From NCBI GenBank assembly GCA_963809765.1, contig CAWEKT010000001.1, positions 186,001 through 250,000 of the forward strand: DNA of 64,000 nucleotides, given 5' to 3'. A program made the translations under genes and the position numbers. The DNA is from JACVRM01 sp963809765. GTDB lineage: Bacteria > Actinomycetota > Thermoleophilia > Gaiellales > Gaiellaceae. Of this stretch, positions 35,410-43,028 are shown piece after piece. The notes beneath the pieces were generated by a model that was not told where the DNA came from, ran no database searches, and saw nothing but the letters and a program-made list of their open reading frames with translations. Position 1 is the stretch's first letter. The number at the start of each line of letters is the position of its first letter.

Positions 35410-35616
35410 ATGCCACCGAAACCCGCGCCGAACCCCGGTTACGGGGACGAGCTCACCAAGGACCAGGGGGAGGACGTCGAGGGTCACGGTATGGGAGGGA
35501 CAGCACCCGCGCCCGGATACGGGGACGAGCTCGCCAAGAGCGAGGACGACGACGTCGAGGCGCACGGCCTCGGCGGCACCGCTCCCGCCCCGGGATTTGG
35601 AGACGAACTGACCTAG
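35410..35616 (+). CDS. 68-residue internally repeated acidic protein
   Basis: Strong AAAGGAG ribosome site 6 bp before the ATG. The protein is a near-perfect repeat: APxPGYGDEL three times, separated by 'DQGEDVEGHGMGGT' and 'SEDDDVEAHGLGGT'. 'DVE(A/G)H' boxes occur in various small actinobacterial proteins of unknown role, some of them candidates for modified peptides. There is no signal peptide. No modifying enzyme lies next to it. It looks well translated and disordered. Confidence 0.65.
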   Translation: MPPKPAPNPGYGDELTKDQGEDVEGHGMGGTAPAPGYGDELAKSEDDDVEAHGLGGTAPAPGFGDELT

Positions 35617-35702
35617 TCGGCAGCGCTGCCGGGGCCGGGTCTCCGACGACCCGGCTCCGGAGGTCTCGACACGCAGTACCCGGCCGTCGGCAGGCTTTCT
35701 GC

Positions 35703-36611
35703 ATGGCGACCGTGTTGACGCTGCCGCTGCGGGGGCCGGGCGGGGAGCCCGTCGATCTCCGGCGCACGCTCATGTCGCACGGCGTAGCCGACCTGGCGCC
35801 GGGGTCGGTCGCCGAGTCGGGTCGCAGCTACAGAAGCACGCTCGCTCTCGCGCGCGGGCGACCTCGCACGATCCGGATCCGCCCAAGCAGAGGGCGTGCG
35901 TCGGTCGAAGTCCTCGGCCCGCCACTCGGCCGGGCCGCAGCGGCAGAGCTCCGCGCCACGGTGCACGCAATGCTGAACCTGGACGAGGATCTGGCTCCGT
36001 TCTACGCGCGCGCGGCCGAGGACCCCGAGCTGGCGTGGGCCACCGCCGGCGGAGGTCGCATGCTGCGCGGCCCGACCGTCTTCGAGGACGTCGTCAAGAC
36101 GATCTGCACCACGAACTGCGCCTGGTCGGCAACCGTGCGCATGACGACCGCACTCGTCGAGCACCTCGGCGAGGCGTCCGCGGGCAGCCACGGGCGGGCC
36201 TTCCCGGCGCCCGCGGCAATGGCGGAGGCGCCGGAGAGCTTCTACCGCGACACGGTCCGGGCGGGCTATCGCGGCTCCTACCTCCGGTCGCTCGCCGCGT
36301 CGGTCGCCGAGGGCACGACGGAGCTCGAGAGCCTGCGGACCACGCCTCGCGAGGAGCTGCCCGACGAGGAGGTCGAGCAGCGCCTGCTCGCACTGCCGGG
36401 CGTGGGGCCCTACGCGGCCGCGCACGTGATGATGCTGCTCGGCCGCTACTCGCGGCTGATCCTCGACTCGTGGACGCGGCCGACGTACGCGCGCCTCGCG
36501 GGCGTGCGGACGGCGAAGGACACGACGATCGTCCGCCGCTTCGCGCGTTACGGGCCGTTCGCCGGGCTCGCCTTCTGGCTCTTCCTGACCCGCGACTGGG
36601 TCGCGGACTGA
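35703..36611 (+). CDS. HhH-GPD superfamily DNA glycosylase (AlkA/3-methyladenine type)
   Basis: 302 residues. The helix-hairpin-helix motif LPGVGPYAA (about 231-239) and the catalytic-type Asp in 'LILDSWTRP' (near 255) place it in the HhH-GPD family; 'FEDVVKTICTTNCAW' is AlkA-like. It lacks a C-terminal iron-sulfur Cys cluster, so it is closer to AlkA than to Nth/MutY. It would excise alkylated bases. No SOS or Ada operator is evident. Confidence 0.8.
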   Translation: MATVLTLPLRGPGGEPVDLRRTLMSHGVADLAPGSVAESGRSYRSTLALARGRPRTIRIRPSRGRASVEVLGPPLGRAAAAELRATVHAMLNLDEDLAPFYARAAEDPELAWATAGGGRMLRGPTVFEDVVKTICTTNCAWSATVRMTTALVEHLGEASAGSHGRAFPAPAAMAEAPESFYRDTVRAGYRGSYLRSLAASVAEGTTELESLRTTPREELPDEEVEQRLLALPGVGPYAAAHVMMLLGRYSRLILDSWTRPTYARLAGVRTAKDTTIVRRFARYGPFAGLAFWLFLTRDWVAD

Positions 36612-36649
36612 AGGATGACAATTCCCCTGCAGAGCGCGAAGTTCTCTCG

Positions 36650-36655
36650 TACGAT
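36650..36655 (+). promoter_or_regulatory. -10 box (TACGAT), leaderless start
   Basis: TACGAT lies 9 bp before the GTG of the L,D-transpeptidase, and no ribosome site is present, as for several other genes here. Confidence 0.4.
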
Positions 36656-36664
36656 CCGGTCCGC

Positions 36665-37616
36665 GTGAAGTACGCCGTCGTCATCCTCGCCGCGCTGGTC
36701 GCGGTCGGCGCCGCAGCACCGACCGCCGCCCGGTCGCCGGCAGTGCTGGCGGCAGGCGTGAGCGTCGCCGGCGTGGACGGTCGGCGGGCGCAGCTCGGAG
36801 TCGGCACGCGCGCTCGTCCGGCAGTCGTTCTCGCAGCCGATCCGGATCCGCTACGGAACCGAGAGCTGGCAGGTCAGCCCGCATTCGCTCGGCGTCCAGT
36901 CGAGCGTGGACGAGGCGCTCGCGCGGGCACTGGGCGCAACGCCGGGGGAGGCGGTCACGCTGCGCGTGGCGCTCTCGGGCCGCACGATCCGCGCCTACGT
37001 TCGCTACCTGAACGGGCGCTACTCGGAGCAGCCCAAGGACGCGCGCCTCGTGGGTACGAACGGCCTCCGCCCGGTGATCGCCGAGGGGACGCCGGGCCGC
37101 AGGGTCGCCCGCTGGCTGATGGAGGCCCGGATCAAGCGGGCGCTGCGCTCTGGCGGGAAACGGACGATCGCGCTGGCGACGAAGCCGGTCGCCCCCGAGG
37201 TGACGAGGAAGGGCTACGGCCCGGTGGTCCTCGTCGGCCGGTCCTCACACCGTCTGCGCCTCTTCAAGGGGCCGAAGCTCGTGCGCGAGTTCGGCGTCGC
37301 CACCGGCCAGGCGCAGTACCCGACCCCGCTCGGCACGTTCACGGTGGCCACGAAGCAGCGCAACCCCTGGTGGATCCCGCCGCCCGACTCGGAGTGGGCG
37401 GCGGACTCGAAGCCGATCCCGCCCGGCCCGGGCAACCCGCTCGGCACCCGCTGGATGGGCCTCGACCGCTTCCTGATCGGCATCCATGCCACGCCGGATG
37501 CCGCCTCGATCGGCTACTCGGCCTCCCACGGCTGCGTGCGCATGCGGATTCCCGACGCCGAGTGGCTCTTCGACAAGGTCGAAGTCGGCACGCCGGTGCT
37601 GATCGTCGAAGCCTGA
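36665..37616 (+). CDS. L,D-transpeptidase (YkuD) with PG-binding domain, frame broken once
   Basis: About 316 residues. Signal peptide (1-25), a peptidoglycan-binding (VanW-associated type 4) domain around 40-150 ('RIRYGTESWQVSPHSLGVQ'), then YkuD: 'RLRLFKGPKLVREFGVATGQAQYPTPLGTF' and the catalytic 'IGIHATPDAASIGYSASHGCVRM' with Cys near 288. It forms 3-3 cross-links in the wall. A +1 shift near 36797 joins the N-terminal part to the rest; the downstream part alone is intact. Confidence 0.85.
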
Positions 37617-37720
37617 GGCTCTCCTTCACAGCAGCCGAGCTTCAGCCGGCAGCTCCCGCACTGCCAGGTCGAATGCCGCCATTCCATCTCGGCTCCACAG
37701 CGCCAGCACTGCTCTCGCAT
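37514..37720 (-). CDS. small zinc-ribbon protein overlapping the transpeptidase antisense
   Basis: 68 residues. The first 33 contain 'CWRCGAEMEWRHSTWQC' and 'CRLKLGCCEG', a four-Cys zinc ribbon of the CxxC...CxxC kind with a trailing CC. The last 35 residues run antisense into the 3' end of the transpeptidase gene and look like by-products. The conserved part occupies 37720-37620. Such small ribbons with GCCEG endings occur in related genomes, as far as I recall; the role is unknown. A CGTTCGAACG palindrome precedes the ATG. Confidence 0.5.
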   Translation of the reverse strand: MREQCWRCGAEMEWRHSTWQCGSCRLKLGCCEGEPQASTISTGVPTSTLSKSHSASGIRMRTQPWEAE

Positions 37721-37763
37721 CGTTCGAACGTACGTGAGGCACCGGCTACCATCCCTCGGCCAC

Positions 37764-37836
37764 GGCGGCGTAGCTCAGCGGTTAGAGCGGCGGACTCATA
37801 ACCCGCAGGTCGGTGGTTCGAATCCACCCGCCGCTA
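37764..37836 (+). tRNA. tRNA-Met (anticodon CAT)
   Basis: GGCGGCG acceptor pairs with CGCCGCT (one G-U at the end), discriminator A, D-arm GCTC...GAGC, anticodon loop CTCATAA and T-loop TTCGAAT. The paired first acceptor position and ordinary stem make it elongator Met or Ile2 (CAT), not initiator. One A-C apposition closes the anticodon stem. CCA is not encoded. Confidence 0.88.
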
Positions 37837-37867
37837 TCGCCCGACGGCGGCGCTTCGCGCCGCCGTT

Positions 37868-38998
37868 TCAGCTCGGCGAGGCGACCCGACCGAGGTAGCG
37901 CTCGAGCTCTGCAGCGAGCCGTCTGGAGTCGCGGTTCGCCTCGAAGAGGTGGCCGCGGACGGTCTCGTCGAAGCCGACGAAGTAGAGGCCTGGGGCCGGC
38001 GTTGGCCGTGCCGAGCGAAACCGTGGCTGCCCGGTCTTGTCCAGGAGCCCCGGCACCTGCAGGATCCGCTCCAGCCCCGTGCGGAAGCCGGTCGCTGCCA
38101 CGACCACGTCGACTGCCTCCTGCGAGCCGTCCGCGAAGCGCGCCGCGTCGTTCTCGAACCCGGTGAGCGCCGGGCGAACGGTGATGTGGCCCGCCTTCAG
38201 CTCGGCGAGAAAGCCGACGTCAATGACCGCCGGCTTGCGAGCGGTGAACGGGCCCCAGGCCGCCTTGCCCAGTCCGTACGCGGTCAGGTCGCCGACTGCC
38301 ACGCGCCGGAGCGCGGTTCCCACACGGTCGACGACCCGTGGCGCGGGCATGGGCGTGAGCCCGATGCCGAGCAGCTGGACGGGGACGACGCCGAGCAGCT
38401 CCCGCGTCACGATCGGCGGGGTCGTCCGGACGGCGATCGACACGGACGTGGCGCCGTGCTTCGCCAGGTCGGCGGCGATCTCGGCGCCGCTGTTCCCGAG
38501 GCCGACGACGAGCGCCCGGCGGGCCTGGAAGCTCGCACCGGAGCGGTACCCGGACGAGTGCAGCAGCTCGCCCGGGAACGTCTCGCTGCCAGGCAACTCG
38601 GGCAGGTACGGCTCGGCGTAGTGGCCGGTCGCGATCACGACCGCGCGGGCCTGGCGAGCGCCGCTGCTCGTCTCGACCATCCACCCGCCGTCGCCGTCCG
38701 GCCGCACCGCCTCGACACGCTCGCCGAGCGCGACGTCGAGCGCGAGCGCCTGGGCGTACTCGCGCAGGTAGGCGGCGTAGTCGTCCTTCGCCAGGTAGCG
38801 GGGCCGGTCTTTCGGGATCGGGTGGTGGGCAAGGCCCGAGAAACGGCGGATCGTGTGGAGATGCAGGGAGTCGTACCGACGCTCCCACGAGCCGCCCACG
38901 GCCTCGTCCTGCTCGAGCACCGTGGCCCGCACGCCCCGCCTGGCGAGCGCGGCGGCGGACGAGAGGCCGGCCGCCCCGCCGCCGACGATCAGCACCAT
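37868..38998 (-). CDS. flavin-containing monooxygenase-like FAD/NAD(P) oxidoreductase
   Basis: About 376 residues. FAD motif 'VLIVGGGAAGLSSAAALARRG', the FMO/BVMO-type 'GGSWERRYDSLHLHTIRRFSG' and 'YLREYAQAL', then the NADPH-binding 'ALVVGLGNSGAEIA' and 'VVAATGFRTGL'. This is the YUC/FMO-like group that hydroxylates small molecules or imines. The ATG at 38998 has GAGG upstream; a longer start at 39022 overlaps the neighbouring gene. It is coupled to the membrane-protein gene upstream. Confidence 0.8.
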   Translation of the reverse strand: MVLIVGGGAAGLSSAAALARRGVRATVLEQDEAVGGSWERRYDSLHLHTIRRFSGLAHHPIPKDRPRYLAKDDYAAYLREYAQALALDVALGERVEAVRPDGDGGWMVETSSGARQARAVVIATGHYAEPYLPELPGSETFPGELLHSSGYRSGASFQARRALVVGLGNSGAEIAADLAKHGATSVSIAVRTTPPIVTRELLGVVPVQLLGIGLTPMPAPRVVDRVGTALRRVAVGDLTAYGLGKAAWGPFTARKPAVIDVGFLAELKAGHITVRPALTGFENDAARFADGSQEAVDVVVAATGFRTGLERILQVPGLLDKTGQPRFRSARPTPAPGLYFVGFDETVRGHLFEANRDSRRLAAELERYLGRVASPS

Positions 38999-39008
38999 CT
39001 GGCCATCC

Positions 39009-39602
39009 TCAGCCGGCGGCATGAAAGCTCCCGATCGCGAAGAGATAGGTCGCCAGCACGAGGTGGAAGACGATCGGGATCGTCCCTCCGAACCACCGCT
39101 GGTCGGGCCGGCGGCGCATCCGCACTGCATAGCGGACGAGCATGGCCGCCGCGTAGACCGCGCTCACCACGATCACGAACAGGCCGAAGGCGCCGCTGCG
39201 CTCGACCGGGAGCCCCTCGCCGAGGCTGAAGCAGACGTCGATCCAGCACATCACGCCCACGAAGAGGATCTGGACCGGCAGCAGGATCGAGTAGCGCAGG
39301 AGGTTCCACTGCTCCATCGGCGGGAGCCAGGCAGGCGCACGGAGTTTGACGACGATCTGGCCGGCGACCCGCAGGACGAAGAGGCCGGTCAGCAACCAGA
39401 GGACCGGGGCGACAGCCTCGGCCGTTCCCGCGTCCGCCGGCCCCAGCAGGACGTACCCGAGCGACGAGACCGTGAGCGCCAGGGTCGCGAGCAGCAGGAC
39501 GCGGGTCGCTGGCGGCGTGGCGTCGCTCGCGGCACTCGCCGCCTGCGCCTCCTGAGCGGGCCGGCGGGCGTCCGCGCCTGCTGCTCCGGAAGGGCTCGCC
39601 AC
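39009..39602 (-). CDS. predicted four-helix membrane protein
   Basis: 197 residues: an Ala/Pro-rich cytoplasmic start (1-35), then helices at about 37-58, 65-85, 106-130, 138-158 and a final one at about 175-192. 'NLLRYSILLPVQILFVGVMCWIDVCFSLGEG' is the most distinctive part. I recognise no family. Its stop falls within a few bases of the monooxygenase start, so they are co-transcribed. Confidence 0.55.
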   Translation of the reverse strand: MASPSGAAGADARRPAQEAQAASAASDATPPATRVLLLATLALTVSSLGYVLLGPADAGTAEAVAPVLWLLTGLFVLRVAGQIVVKLRAPAWLPPMEQWNLLRYSILLPVQILFVGVMCWIDVCFSLGEGLPVERSGAFGLFVIVVSAVYAAAMLVRYAVRMRRRPDQRWFGGTIPIVFHLVLATYLFAIGSFHAAG

Positions 39603-39670
39603 GCGACGCGATCGTACGCCGCGAGGCGTCGAGCAGTTTGAGTCGTCGCGAGTGGTGTAGGAGTACCCGC

Positions 39671-41128
39671 GTGAGGACGGTCCTTGCCTGTGTGGTCGCG
39701 CTTGCCGCCGCCCCGGCGGCGCTCGCCGGACCGAACCTGATCGTGGGCGTGACCGAGGACGGCCTGCGCTTCGAGCCCCAGGACGTGCAGCGCGACGCTC
39801 GGGCGCTCGGCCTCGACGCCGTCCGCATCACGCTGCGGTGGCGCAGCGGCCAGGCTGCGCCGACGAGTACGCAGCGGCGCGAGCTCGCCAATGCGACGAG
39901 CGCCGAGGGCCTGCGGGTCGTCCTGTCCGTCTTCGGCGAGCGCGCCGTCGACGCGCCCCGGACGCCCGCCGCACGCACGCGGTACTGCGGCTTCGTGCGG
40001 TCGATCCTCGACGAGTTCCCGGCGGTTCGCGACGTCGTCGTCTGGAACGAGCCGAACAAGACCTTCTTCTGGCGGCCGCAGTTCGATGCAGGCGGCCGCA
40101 GCCTCGCCCCGCGCGAGTACGCCGCCCTGCTCGGGCGCTGCTGGGACGTCCTGCACGCAGCGCACGACGACGTGACCGTGCTCGGCCCCTCGACAGCCCC
40201 GCGCGGCAACGACAACCCGGACGCCCGCAGCAATGTCTCCCACTCGCCCGTCCGCTTCCTGCAAGAGCTCGGACGCGTCCACCGCGCCTCGGGGAGGACC
40301 GACCCGCTCTTCGACGCGGTCGCACACCACGTCCACGGCTTCGCGCCGGGTGAGCGGCCCTGGCGGCCACGTCGCGGCACCGGCATCACCCAGGGCGACT
40401 ACGGGCGGCTTGTCTCCACGCTCCAGGATGCGTTCGCCGGCACGACGCAGCCGGTGCCGGGACGCTGCGTCGAGGAGCGGTGCGCCGGCATCTGGTACCT
40501 CGAGGCCGGTTTCCAGACCACGCCGGACGCAGCGAAGAGCGGCGCCTACACGGGCTCCGGCGTCGCCGACCGCGGCATCCCCGACGCGACCGGGCCCGTC
40601 GAGCTCGACCCGCTCCCGCCCGCCGACTCGTCCGCGCCGGACCAGGCGAGCCAGCTGGTGGCCGCCGTGCGACTCGCCTACTGCCAGCCCTACGTCGACG
40701 CCATCTTCAACTTCCTGCTCTGGGACGAGGCACGGCTCGAGGGGTGGCAGTCCGGCCTCTACTGGATCGACCGCACGCCCAAGGGCTCGGTTGCCGCCTT
40801 TCGGGCCGCGGTCGCAGAGGGGAGATCTGGGCGGACGCCCTGCGCGCGGCTGCGGGCCCAGCTGCCGGACTCGGCCGCCGTGCTGGGCCGCCGTGGCTCC
40901 GCGGCGCCGCCACGGCCGACCGCGACTGCAGAACCGGTGACGACGTCGACGACCGGCACTTCGACCGGCACCGAGGCCCCGTCGGCCTCCGGTGACGCCG
41001 GTGAGGCGGACGACGGCGTCCTCAGTGCGCCGCTCATCGCCGCCGGCGCGGCCGCGTTCCTGGCCGGCGCGGTCGGCGCTGCGCTGCTGGCAAGGAGACG
41101 GGCCCGGCCGCGCCGAATCTCCCGCTAG
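39671..41128 (+). CDS. secreted glycoside hydrolase-like protein (GH5/GH39 clan A fold), wall-anchored
   Basis: 485 residues from a GTG. Signal peptide (1-19), a TIM-barrel domain with 'AVRITLRWRSGQ', acid/base 'VVVWNEPNK' (Glu near 127) and 'IWYLEAGFQT' (Glu near 278) at the end of a strand, the expected nucleophile. A Thr/Ser/Ala linker (about 420-450) and one C-terminal membrane helix with a basic tail (455-485) anchor it outside the cell. Substrate unknown. The stop TAG overlaps the -10 box of the ribosomal operon. Confidence 0.75.
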   Translation: MRTVLACVVALAAAPAALAGPNLIVGVTEDGLRFEPQDVQRDARALGLDAVRITLRWRSGQAAPTSTQRRELANATSAEGLRVVLSVFGERAVDAPRTPAARTRYCGFVRSILDEFPAVRDVVVWNEPNKTFFWRPQFDAGGRSLAPREYAALLGRCWDVLHAAHDDVTVLGPSTAPRGNDNPDARSNVSHSPVRFLQELGRVHRASGRTDPLFDAVAHHVHGFAPGERPWRPRRGTGITQGDYGRLVSTLQDAFAGTTQPVPGRCVEERCAGIWYLEAGFQTTPDAAKSGAYTGSGVADRGIPDATGPVELDPLPPADSSAPDQASQLVAAVRLAYCQPYVDAIFNFLLWDEARLEGWQSGLYWIDRTPKGSVAAFRAAVAEGRSGRTPCARLRAQLPDSAAVLGRRGSAAPPRPTATAEPVTTSTTGTSTGTEAPSASGDAGEADDGVLSAPLIAAGAAAFLAGAVGAALLARRRARPRRISR

Positions 41129-41131
41129 ACT
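41126..41131 (+). promoter_or_regulatory. -10 box of the rpmG-secE-nusG transcript
   Basis: TAGACT within GCTAGACTCA; the same ten bases occur before rpoB (47579-47588). No clear -35 box. Confidence 0.45.
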
Positions 41132-41214
41132 CAGTTGGAACGCGGTCGGGGGCTCAGTCCTCAGCCGCCCTTTCGTTACGTTCTCGCGCCGATCGAACCG
41201 AAGGACGACCTCAC

Positions 41215-41376
41215 GTGGCTACAGGAGTACGAGTCGCAATCACGCTCGCCTGCGTTGACTGCAAGCGACGCAACTACCAGACGAACAAGTCGAAGCGGAA
41301 CACCCCCGACCGGGTCGAGTTGAAGAAGTACTGCCGCTGGTGCGGCCGTCACACGGCACACCGGGAGACCCGCTAA
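41215..41376 (+). CDS. rpmG: 50S ribosomal protein L33
   Basis: 53 residues from a GTG with AAGGACG upstream. 'ACVDCKRRNYQTNKSKRN' and 'YCRWCGRHTAHRETR' hold two CxxC pairs, so this is the zinc-binding (C+) form of L33. Its stop TAA is followed immediately by the GTG of a short ORF. rpmG-secE-nusG is a conserved cluster; tRNA-Trp, often found here, is absent. Confidence 0.92.
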   Translation: MATGVRVAITLACVDCKRRNYQTNKSKRNTPDRVELKKYCRWCGRHTAHRETR

Positions 41377-41442
41377 GTGAACACGACCATCGCCGACCCG
41401 CGAGACCGCGGGACAGGATTGATCCTGTCCCGTACGTTCTAG
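41377..41442 (+). CDS. 21-codon ORF between rpmG and secE
   Basis: Starts GTG directly after the rpmG stop and ends TAG directly before the secE ATG. The product reads MNTTIADPRDRGTG then LILSRTF. A sister ORF at 42963-43028 encodes MNNAVVNPRERGTG then FVLSRTC: ten residues of the last fourteen are identical and most other changes are conservative. Both hold the same hairpin. Either a translated coupling peptide or a regulatory stem-loop that happens to be open. Confidence 0.5.
   Translation: MNTTIADPRDRGTGLILSRTF
41410..41431 (+). promoter_or_regulatory. stem-loop before secE
   Basis: Perfect 9-bp stem GGGACAGGA/TCCTGTCCC with a 4-base loop, 11 bp before the secE start. The same stem occurs before rplA. 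Confidence 0.6.
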
Positions 41443-41784
41443 ATGGCCCGTCCGACGCGTCAGGCGCGGCGCGAGCGCCGCGCGCAGCAGCGCGAAGATC
41501 GCGCGGCCAGCGAGCAGCGCGGCCGGGCGGCGGCCCAGCAGGTGGCGCCGGTGACCGAAGCTGAGGAGCGGCCCGACGCGCAGACGTCGCGGCGCCGCGG
41601 CGGGGTGATCGGCTTCATCGGCGAGTGCTGGGGCGAGCTCAAGAAGGTCGAGTGGCCCAACCAGCGCCAGGTGATGACCGGTACCGTCGTGGTCATCGTC
41701 GCATGCACCATCGTCGGCTCGTACCTCTGGGGCGTCGACTTCGTGCTCGAGCCGTTCGTCGAGCGCGTCCTGCTCGGTCAGTGA
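41443..41784 (+). CDS. secE: preprotein translocase subunit SecE
   Basis: 113 residues. A basic, Gln/Arg/Ala-rich N-terminal extension (1-50) precedes the conserved 'FIGECWGELKKVEWPNQRQVMTGTVVVIVACTIVGSYLWGVDFVL' amphipathic helix and single membrane helix. It clamps SecY in the translocon. The stop overlaps the GTG of another short ORF that reaches nusG. Confidence 0.92.
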   Translation: MARPTRQARRERRAQQREDRAASEQRGRAAAQQVAPVTEAEERPDAQTSRRRGGVIGFIGECWGELKKVEWPNQRQVMTGTVVVIVACTIVGSYLWGVDFVLEPFVERVLLGQ

Positions 41785-41891
41785 ACACTTCTCCGCAAAC
41801 CCAAGAGTGGCCGCCCGCCAGCGTGAGCTGGCGACCAGCGGCGCTCGTGACCCCGTGCCTGGCTTCAGCCTGGCACGCACGTGGTGACTGA
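41781..41891 (+). CDS. 36-codon ORF between secE and nusG
   Basis: Starts at a GTG overlapping the secE stop (GTGA) and ends with a TGA directly before the nusG ATG. The product starts MNTSPQTQEW, sharing only the MNT start with the 21-codon ORFs. It contains two stem-loops: GCCAGC/GCTGGC, and CGTGCC with a GGC-rich stem to GGCACG. Evidence for translation is only the exact fit. Confidence 0.4.
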   Translation: MNTSPQTQEWPPASVSWRPAALVTPCLASAWHARGD

Positions 41892-42422
41892 ATGTTTCGC
41901 TGGTACGTCATCAACACCTACTCGGGGCACGAGAACAAGGTCAAGGCCAATCTCGAGCACCGGATCGACTCGATGGGCCAGACCCATCGCTTCCGCCGCG
42001 TCGTCGTCCCGACCGAGCAGGTCATCGAGACGAAGGACGGGCAGAAGGTGCAGATTGAGAAGCGCGTCCTGCCGGGCTACGTGCTCGTCAACATGGACCT
42101 CGACGACGACGCCTGGACGGTGGTGAAGAACACGCCCGGCGTGACGGGCTTCGTCGGCGCCGGCAACAAGCCGATCGCGCTGTCACAGCCGGAGGTCGAC
42201 CGCATCCTTCGCACCGGCGCGTCCACCGCCGAGCGCCCGCGGGCGCAGGTCGAGTTCACGCTGGGCGAGTCGGTGAAGGTCACTTCGGGCCCGCTCTCCG
42301 ACTTCGACGGGGAGATCGTCGACGTCAACCCCGACGCGCAGAAGCTCAAGGTGCTGGTGGACATCTTCGAGCGCCAGGTCCCCGTCGAGCTGGCCTTCGA
42401 CCAGGTCAAGAAGCTCGATTAG
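41892..42422 (+). CDS. nusG: transcription termination/antitermination factor NusG
   Basis: 176 residues: NGN domain ('WYVINTYSGHENKVKANLEHRI' to 'VLPGYVLVNMDLDDDAWTVVKNTPGVTGFVG') and KOW domain ('GESVKVTSGPLSDFDGEIVDVNPDAQKLKVLVDIFERQVPVELAFDQV'). It binds RNA polymerase and couples it to Rho or the ribosome. The next gene is 115 bp downstream, with a possible promoter (TACCCT near 42454). Confidence 0.95.
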   Translation: MFRWYVINTYSGHENKVKANLEHRIDSMGQTHRFRRVVVPTEQVIETKDGQKVQIEKRVLPGYVLVNMDLDDDAWTVVKNTPGVTGFVGAGNKPIALSQPEVDRILRTGASTAERPRAQVEFTLGESVKVTSGPLSDFDGEIVDVNPDAQKLKVLVDIFERQVPVELAFDQVKKLD

Positions 42423-42537
42423 GTAGCACCGCACCCCGCACGCGACGGACGGCTACCCTGTCTCGCCGCCGGTTCGGCGGGACGCGCGGAATCACGTCCC
42501 GCGACGGCGCTGACGGAGTCGCGAACCACACAGACGC

Positions 42538-42963
42538 ATGGCCAAGAAAGTTCTGACGATGATCAAGCTGCAGATCCCGGGAGGGCAGGCGAACCCTGCG
42601 CCGCCCGTCGGGCCTGCGCTCGGCCAGCACGGCGTCAACATCATGGAGTTCTGCAAGGCCTTCAACGCCCAGACGCAGCAGGCGAACGGGCGAATCACGC
42701 CGGTCGAGATCACGGTCTTCGAGGACCGGTCGTTCACGTTCATCACGAAGACGCCGCCGGCCGCCGTCCTGATCAAGGAGGCACTGAGGACGGAGAAGGG
42801 CTCGGCCGAGCCGAATCGGAACAAGATCGGCCGCCTGACCCAGGCCCAGGTGCGTCAGATCGCCGAGACCAAGCTCGAAGACCTGAACGCCCGCGACGTC
42901 GAGCAGGCGATGAAGGTCGTCGCCGGCACTGCCCGCTCGATGGGTGTGGAGGTGGACCTGTAG
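42538..42963 (+). CDS. rplK: 50S ribosomal protein L11
   Basis: 141 residues. 'LQIPGGQANPAPPVGPALGQHGVNIMEFCKAFNAQT' and the C-terminal 'NARDVEQAMKVVAGTARSMGVEV' are complete. L11 binds the GTPase-centre rRNA. The stop TAG shares its G with the GTG of a 21-codon ORF. Confidence 0.96.
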   Translation: MAKKVLTMIKLQIPGGQANPAPPVGPALGQHGVNIMEFCKAFNAQTQQANGRITPVEITVFEDRSFTFITKTPPAAVLIKEALRTEKGSAEPNRNKIGRLTQAQVRQIAETKLEDLNARDVEQAMKVVAGTARSMGVEVDL

Positions 42964-43028
42964 TGAACAACGCTGTCGTCAACCCGCGGGAGCGCGGGAC
43001 AGGATTCGTCCTGTCCCGCACGTGCTGA
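42963..43028 (+). CDS. 21-codon ORF between rplK and rplA
   Basis: GTG overlaps the rplK stop (TAGTG) and the stop TGA overlaps the rplA ATG (TGATG). The product is the paralogue of the ORF at 41377: shared core PR(D/E)RGTG(L/F)(I/V)LSRT. Synonymous changes at Arg codons plus conservative residue changes hint at protein-level selection. A 9-bp hairpin (42996-43017) lies inside the coding part. Confidence 0.5.
   Translation: MNNAVVNPRERGTGFVLSRTC
42996..43017 (+). promoter_or_regulatory. stem-loop before rplA
   Basis: Perfect 9-bp stem GGGACAGGA/TCCTGTCCC with a TTCG tetraloop, 10 bp before the rplA start. L1 is known to repress its own mRNA in other bacteria, but this hairpin does not obviously mimic the L1 rRNA site. 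Confidence 0.6.

Noticed and set aside
41377..41442. tRNA-Trp expected between rpmG and secE
   Set aside because: No cloverleaf can be formed; only the hairpin and the short ORF are present.
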